DNA of 6,448 nucleotides from assembly GCA_034409055.1 (NCBI GenBank), contig DAOUMU010000252.1, positions 1 to 6,448 of the forward strand, in the 5' to 3' direction. The position numbers and the translations under genes were made by a program. The notes beneath the pieces are model-generated. The model did not search any database. It saw only the letters and a program-made list of their open reading frames with translations, and had not been told where the DNA came from. The stretch is from DAOUMU01 sp034409055 (lineage in GTDB: Bacteria > Chloroflexota > Anaerolineae > 4572-78 > J111). This document shows, one piece after another, positions 5,508-6,448 of this stretch (positions are counted from its first letter, which is position 1; each line of letters starts with the position of its first letter).

Positions 5508-5560
5508 TGAAGTGAAATCAGTGCCCTCATTTGGCTCAGTGGTTCAGCGGTTCACTTGTT
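5395..5560. repeat. 166-bp dispersed repeat, copy B
   Basis: This is the partner of copy A. By hand count 17 positions differ, and five of these fall in the seven-base spacer of the central palindrome. Its left edge coincides with the point where RHS homology of module 2 stops. Its right edge lies 24 bases from the stop of the module 3 immunity gene. Copies A and B thus bracket a unit of exactly 1750 bases containing one toxin tip and one immunity gene. Confidence 0.85.
5499..5529. other. Core palindrome of repeat B (12-7-12)
   Basis: TGAGGGCACTGA (5499-5510) and TCAGTGCCCTCA (5518-5529) are a perfect 12-base inverted repeat around the spacer AGTGAAA, the reverse complement of the copy A spacer. 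As a hairpin it lacks a T-tract on either strand and so is not a standard terminator. Confidence 0.65.
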
Positions 5561-5584
5561 TGGGGCTCAAAACTTCTGCTTACT

Positions 5585-6052
5585 TCACCGCAACCGTTGC
5601 CAGCCGCGTTTCTGGGCGATGCTATCTGCCCAAATTGCTAAATCTACCTCAGTTGGTGTTTGTTGCTCAAAATCCCTCGTATTTCTTGCTTCCTCTAACA
5701 TATCCTCAAAAACGTGCCCATAATGCTCTTCCAACCATCTTAACCACCAAGGCTTTAACCATTTGGGCTTCCAAGTCATCAAGATGATGGATAATAACAG
5801 AAGGCTTGACAGACCGTAAATAACTATATCTTGTGCTAATCTTCTATCTGGCGAAAGCATTATAAAAGCTAACAATAAGAAACCTATTCCGGCAGGGACA
5901 AAGGCATATATATAGCCAGATGGATAAAGACCGGAAATACCTTTAACGAGATACAAAGTTTTAAAGTAGCCCAATCTTGCCCCTATACCTATTCCTATTA
6001 GTGCCAAACCAGCAATTGTTAGAAAAATGACAATTCCTGAGTACTCATTCAT
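5585..6052 (-). CDS. Three-helix membrane protein, probable immunity protein of module 3
   Basis: The 155-residue product has hydrophobic segments at about 6-24, 46-66 and 74-92, then a charged tail beginning WKPKWLKPWWLRWLE (94-108) and ending WADSIAQKRGWQRLR. It is a divergent relative of the protein at 3851-4294; the motif and tail are the best conserved parts, while the first two helices and the loop between them differ. That pattern fits immunity proteins whose specificity lies in the extracytoplasmic or membrane part, though this is inference. The ATG lies four bases after the toxin stop, with GGAG seven bases upstream, so the pair is translated together. The acidic middle of the tail (EDMLEEARNTRDFEQ) may be helical. 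No named family was recognised. Repeat B lies downstream. Confidence 0.8.
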   Translation of the reverse strand: MNEYSGIVIFLTIAGLALIGIGIGARLGYFKTLYLVKGISGLYPSGYIYAFVPAGIGFLLLAFIMLSPDRRLAQDIVIYGLSSLLLLSIILMTWKPKWLKPWWLRWLEEHYGHVFEDMLEEARNTRDFEQQTPTEVDLAIWADSIAQKRGWQRLR

Positions 6053-6056
6053 AAAT

Positions 6057-6448
6057 TCACTCCAGGGGTCTTAAATTTCTTTGTGCAGGAAAAATGGCTT
6101 CATTTATGGCGGTTGAAACTGGGTTTTCTACAAAAATTCCAACAATGACACCTGCACCAAAGAGTAACCAAGCAGGGGGGGTGCTGGCTCCAACTGCTAC
6201 CCACGCAATACCATAAGCAATACCTCCTCCACCAAGGCCCACAAACCCCGAAATTATGGCTCGTCCAGCTTTATCTTTCGTCTCTAGATAAGGATTATCC
6301 CAATCCTGCAACAGTTGAAAGCCAAAGTCCACCGCAAACGGTAACCCGCTGTCAAACACAGACCGGCCAAGTTTAGCTCCCAACGTAGGATCAATTCGAA
6401 CCACAGGTCCATTCACCAGTTCGCGTCCTACGACTACAATGTCTGTTT
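6057..6448 (-). CDS. Glycine-rich toxin tip, C-terminal part (module 3), cut by window edge
   Basis: The frame is open to the window end, giving at least 129 residues; an internal GTG at 6416 has no reason to be the start, since the same frame continues upstream (DIVVVGREL). The visible part has DNPYLETKDKAGRAI (50-64), a hydrophobic Gly-rich segment (66-86, including LGGGG), a second one (92-106, LLFGAGVIVGIF) and the ending RNLRPLE. It is similar over its last 80 residues to the module 2 tip: DNPYLETKDKA versus PDPYLTTQQKA, then two Gly-rich stretches, then RPLE versus APLN. The glycine spacing is less regular than in module 2. The partner membrane protein starts four bases downstream. Probably the end of an RHS-type or other polymorphic toxin; the delivery part lies outside the window, so that is inference. 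Confidence 0.7.
   Translation of the reverse strand, partial: TDIVVVGRELVNGPVVRIDPTLGAKLGRSVFDSGLPFAVDFGFQLLQDWDNPYLETKDKAGRAIISGFVGLGGGGIAYGIAWVAVGASTPPAWLLFGAGVIVGIFVENPVSTAINEAIFPAQRNLRPLE

Noticed and set aside
5512..5787. 91-codon plus-strand frame
   Set aside because: It covers part of repeat B and runs antisense to the module 3 immunity gene; not supported as coding.

Overview
The window looks like an accessory, recombination-prone region of a bacterial chromosome. It holds three RHS-type polymorphic toxin/immunity modules on the minus strand, next to broken tyrosine recombinase genes and short palindromic repeats. The RHS core style, the heptamer-type simple repeats and the mixed base composition suggest a filamentous Chloroflexota (Anaerolineae/Caldilineae-like). 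This is an inference from style; no taxonomic marker is present.

Left end (1-1029): a heptamer-built inverted repeat is followed by a decayed tyrosine recombinase on the plus strand, which keeps the His-x-x-Arg, Gly-His and Tyr motifs but has a frameshift and lacks the Arg I segment. Facing it on the minus strand is a 53-codon reading frame holding only the N-terminus of another tyrosine recombinase. It has a good ribosome binding site and a plausible promoter, and it is cut off by a repeat. A bidirectional-looking hairpin terminator at 912-954 closes the minus-strand operon to its right.

Module 1 (1030-3555, minus): a 5'-truncated RHS protein of about 565 residues (carbohydrate-binding-like beta module, YD repeats, RHS core, then about 190 residues of tip) is followed 20 bp later by a small membrane-anchored or lipoprotein gene, the likely immunity protein. 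Upstream, the RHS reading frame is broken by a frameshift and an in-frame TGA, and the remnant ends near repeat A.

Module 2 (3851-5507, minus): a truncated RHS core with a different C-terminal tip is followed 13 bp later by a three-helix membrane protein. The tip ends in a hydrophobic glycine zipper with six glycines spaced exactly four apart. Module 3 (5585-6448, minus, cut by the window edge): a related glycine-rich tip is followed 4 bp later by a related membrane protein. The two membrane proteins share the motif WKPx[FW]LKPxWLRxLE and a similar C-terminal tail. I read modules 2 and 3 as two divergent members of one toxin/immunity family, with a membrane-active toxin and a membrane-embedded immunity protein.

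The junctions between modules are occupied by two copies (A, 3645-3810; B, 5395-5560) of a 166-bp repeat, about 90% identical by hand count; a decayed, inverted relative lies between the two recombinase fragments. Each repeat sits where a gene is truncated. Each full copy has at its centre a 12-bp inverted repeat around a 7-bp spacer, and the spacer is reversed between A and B. This layout resembles a recombination core site. The working picture is an array of mobile toxin-tip/immunity cassettes joined at repeat elements, beside relics of tyrosine recombinases.
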